The position numbers and the translations under genes were made by a program. The notes below the pieces were generated by a model. The model had not been told where the DNA came from, did not search any database, and was given only the letters and a program-made list of their open reading frames with translations. From Clostridiales bacterium (GTDB taxonomy: Bacteria; Bacillota; Clostridia; Oscillospirales; CAG-272), in contig SFNW01000102.1 in the NCBI GenBank assembly GCA_004554105.1, positions 1 to 6,529 on the forward strand: DNA of 6,529 nucleotides. The letters run 5' to 3'. Each line of letters begins with the position of its first letter. The first letter of the stretch is position 1. Shown here in pieces: positions 5,183-6,529 of this stretch.

Positions 5183-6328
5183 TTAGTTGCTTTTTTCCGA
5201 TGCAATCAGCGCGGTCAGTTTGTCGGGGTCTATCCAATAGGACAGAAATTCGCTTAGCTGTTTGGTGTCGGGATAGCCAAAGTGCTTGCGAATTTTGCGC
5301 AGGCGGTACTTGATGCTGTCCGTACTGATGGACAGGCGGTCCGCCAGTTCTTTTTGCGGCGTTCTCTTGATGAGACCGCAGAGCAGCTGCATATCGAGCG
5401 CGTCGCAGGTTTCAAGAAAGAGCTCAAGACGCATCAGATTTGTGCGCGGCGCAAGTGCTTTTTCGAGGTTTGTGTCCGAAACGGAATAATCGGCGAAGCG
5501 CAGCCCCGCAGGCGCGTTGGCGGCAGTGCTTTGCCGCACCGAGATGTCGACGCGCATCATGGCATTGAGCATATGAATCTGCGGGTTTTTCTCCAGCGTG
5601 CGATGAAGCCGCACGACCTCTATGCCGCCGATTTCTTCTGCCAGTGAGGCGGAAGTAATGGACGGTGAATAAAGTTGCCCAATCAACAGATTTGAGTATG
5701 ATGATAACAAAAGTTTTTGATTCCAATCGGGGTCAACGGTGTTTAATACCGCCGCGAGCGAAAGTGCAATGAAATCGTTGCAGCAGATCACGGCGTCAAT
5801 TCTGTCCTCGCAGGAGAGCAGTTCTTTTACAGCGTCCACGGTGCGATGTTCGGGCGGGACATCGACAAAGTAATAGATCTTGCCGTCGGGGCAGAAACGG
5901 CGAAAGGCGCGTTCGTGGCAGACATCGTGATTGCTTGTCTTGGACACGCAGAACAGCGCAATGCGGCTTGCGCCGTGCGAGCGGAGCAGGGCAAGCGTAT
6001 CCTGCATTGCCGTCATATAGTCGCTCATGACATAGGAAGAACTGTTGTCAAGCAGTTCCGCACCGTGGTGCGCAAAGACAATGGCGCGAAGCGGCAAGCC
6101 GTCGAACATGGCGCGGAATTTCCGAAACTGATTCAGGCTTCCCGGCATCAGCACCAGAGAAGAGAACTCGCTTTGATAGATTTTTTCATAGCGCATAAGG
6201 TCGGCACGCGAGTTTACCCAAAAGCACTTGATACGGCGCTTGGCAGCCTCGCGCAGAATTGCGTCGTATTTTTTCCGCTGCCAGCAAGAGGCGGAAAAGT
6301 TAACATACGAATAGACGAAGATTGCCAT
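5183..6328 (-). CDS. Transcriptional regulator: LacI-type sugar-sensor domain with C-terminal helix-turn-helix
   Basis: A 381-residue cytoplasmic protein with no signal peptide. Residues about 1-268 follow the LacI/periplasmic-binding effector fold: AIFVYSYVNF at the start, SHGASRIALFCVS (117-129), HERAFRRF (138-145), DAVICCNDFIALSLAAVL (178-195), SPSITSASLAEEIGGIEVVRLH (221-242), and MRVDISVRQST (258-268), which matches the R-x-S end of LacI sensors. The N-terminal LacI helix-turn-helix (about 60 residues) is absent. Instead residues about 312-363 form a LuxR-like helix-turn-helix: TPQKELADRLSISTDSIKYRLRKIRKHFGYPDTKQLSEFL. The E. coli regulator XylR has a comparable plan (LacI-like sensor, then an AraC-type DNA-binding domain), but here the C-terminal domain is LuxR-like. 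The start is set by AAAAGGAGG before ATG 6326-6328; the open frame extends to 6433 but lacks such a site. It converges on the lipoprotein gene and diverges from a gene beyond the window. It probably senses a sugar and controls neighbours and itself; ligand and targets are inferred only. Confidence 0.85.
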   Translation of the reverse strand: MAIFVYSYVNFSASCWQRKKYDAILREAAKRRIKCFWVNSRADLMRYEKIYQSEFSSLVLMPGSLNQFRKFRAMFDGLPLRAIVFAHHGAELLDNSSSYVMSDYMTAMQDTLALLRSHGASRIALFCVSKTSNHDVCHERAFRRFCPDGKIYYFVDVPPEHRTVDAVKELLSCEDRIDAVICCNDFIALSLAAVLNTVDPDWNQKLLLSSYSNLLIGQLYSPSITSASLAEEIGGIEVVRLHRTLEKNPQIHMLNAMMRVDISVRQSTAANAPAGLRFADYSVSDTNLEKALAPRTNLMRLELFLETCDALDMQLLCGLIKRTPQKELADRLSISTDSIKYRLRKIRKHFGYPDTKQLSEFLSYWIDPDKLTALIASEKSN

Positions 6329-6336
6329 ATATATCG

Positions 6337-6345
6337 CCTCCTTTT
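6337..6345 (-). promoter_or_regulatory. Ribosome binding site that sets the regulator start
   Basis: Read on the - strand, AAAAGGAGG lies 8 bases before ATG (6326-6328). It is close to a perfect anti-Shine-Dalgarno match and rejects the upstream in-frame ATG at 6433, which would add 35 residues unlike the start of a sensor domain. Confidence 0.9.
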
Positions 6346-6370
6346 CCGAAAACGAAGGATGTTTTGTCTG

Positions 6371-6380
6371 TTTGTACAAA
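6371..6380. promoter_or_regulatory. Palindrome TTTGTACAAA, candidate operator for the regulator gene
   Basis: A perfect 10-bp palindrome located directly downstream of the regulator's -10 element and over its expected transcription start (near 6378 on the - strand), where a bound protein would block initiation. Its half-site TTTGTA/TACAAA also occurs at 1104-1109, 1121-1126, 3472-3477 and 3540-3545, all intergenic, although one copy also lies within the GH43 coding region (2408-2413). An operator role is inference. Confidence 0.45.
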
Positions 6381-6384
6381 AAAC

Positions 6385-6413
6385 AGTGTATCACATCGCT
6401 GAAAAATGTGCAA
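6385..6413 (-). promoter_or_regulatory. Promoter of the regulator gene, extended -10
   Basis: On the - strand: TTGCAC (6413-6408), a 17-bp spacer, then TACACT (6390-6385) preceded by TGA, giving an extended -10 TGATACACT. The -35 matches only the TTG, but the extended -10 compensates. Leader length to the ATG is about 50 bases. Confidence 0.6.
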
Positions 6414-6434
6414 GGGGTGAAATTTGTCTGCAAA

Positions 6435-6457
6435 AAGTTGCATCAATCTTTCAACTT
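6435..6457. repeat. Inverted repeat AAGTTG-N11-CAACTT at the divergent promoter
   Basis: AAGTTG (6435-6440) and CAACTT (6452-6457) are perfect 6-bp arms around an 11-bp centre. The right arm overlaps the first two bases of the -35 element at 6456, so a protein bound here could repress or otherwise control the divergent gene. Function is inferred from position only. Confidence 0.4.
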
Positions 6458-6484
6458 GACGCTTGCATAGGAGAGCTATACAAT
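6456..6484 (+). promoter_or_regulatory. Divergent promoter for a gene beyond the right edge
   Basis: TTGACG (6456-6461), a 17-bp spacer and TACAAT (6479-6484) make a near-consensus sigma-A promoter reading rightward, away from the regulator. About 35 bases further on is a strong ribosome binding site, and then the window ends. The target gene is not visible. Confidence 0.8.
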
Positions 6485-6518
6485 TTTAATATAAACTTGG
6501 CATGATTGACTTTTTCTC

Positions 6519-6525
6519 AGGAGGG
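6519..6525 (+). promoter_or_regulatory. Ribosome binding site of the off-window divergent gene
   Basis: AGGAGGG at 6519-6525, followed by ATTA at the window end. The final A (6529) could be the first base of an ATG, or the start codon could lie a few bases further on. Either way a coding region begins within a few bases of the edge. Confidence 0.8.
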
Positions 6526-6529
6526 ATTA

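Noticed and set aside
6329..6433. 35-residue N-terminal extension of the regulator, considered as the missing LacI helix-turn-helix
   Set aside because: The extra residues show no helix-turn-helix pattern, there is no ribosome binding site at 6433, and the extension crosses the predicted promoter; a strong site precedes ATG 6326-6328.
5846..6505. 219-codon + strand frame opposite the regulator
   Set aside because: Antisense to a gene with a recognisable sensor domain and strong ribosome binding site; the translation has no recognisable features and runs across the divergent promoter region.

Overview
The window looks like the chromosome of a Gram-positive, strictly anaerobic, plant-polysaccharide-degrading clostridium, probably an Oscillospiraceae/Ruminococcaceae relative. 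This is inferred from a C-terminal type I dockerin on a secreted glycosidase, a Firmicutes-type solute-binding lipoprotein, strong AGGAGG-like ribosome binding sites, sigma-A-like promoters and GC-rich coding sequence with AT-rich intergenic regions. There is no rRNA, tRNA, CRISPR array or insertion sequence.

Left part (1-1096, + strand): three tightly packed genes that read as one operon. They are the end of an unrecognised reading frame cut by the window edge, a 99-residue DNA-binding-domain-only MGMT/alkyltransferase homologue with the PCHRV active site, and a 196-residue GNAT acetyltransferase of the phosphinothricin-acetyltransferase type. These look like repair or detoxification housekeeping and have no clear link to what follows.

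Middle (1092-5172, + strand): a carbohydrate-use cluster of two separately promoted genes. The first is a 748-residue secreted modular enzyme: signal peptide, two probable ConA-like modules, a GH43 five-bladed propeller and a dockerin. A pair of 15-bp direct repeats exactly 21 bp apart lies just upstream of its promoter, and a 16-bp perfect hairpin follows it. The second is a 493-residue ABC-type solute-binding lipoprotein with its own extended -10 promoter and no permease genes next to it. A perfect bidirectional terminator at 5142-5172 closes the region.

Right part (5183-6529): a convergent regulator gene on the - strand. It encodes a LacI/periplasmic-binding-type sugar sensor with no N-terminal helix-turn-helix and an apparent LuxR-like helix-turn-helix at its C-terminus, so the domain order is reversed relative to LacI. 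Its promoter carries a TTTGTACAAA palindrome over the expected transcription start. A strong divergent promoter and ribosome binding site at the extreme right edge show that another gene begins at or just past base 6529.

Working model (inference): the dockerin-GH43 enzyme trims arabinose/xylose-type side chains from plant glycans while attached to a cellulosome-like complex. The lipoprotein captures the released oligosaccharides and passes them to permeases encoded elsewhere. The unusual regulator senses a sugar and controls itself, the divergent gene and possibly the GH43 gene. The most interesting items are the regulator's architecture, the 21-bp-phased repeats, and a GH43 active site that appears to lack the second catalytic aspartate.
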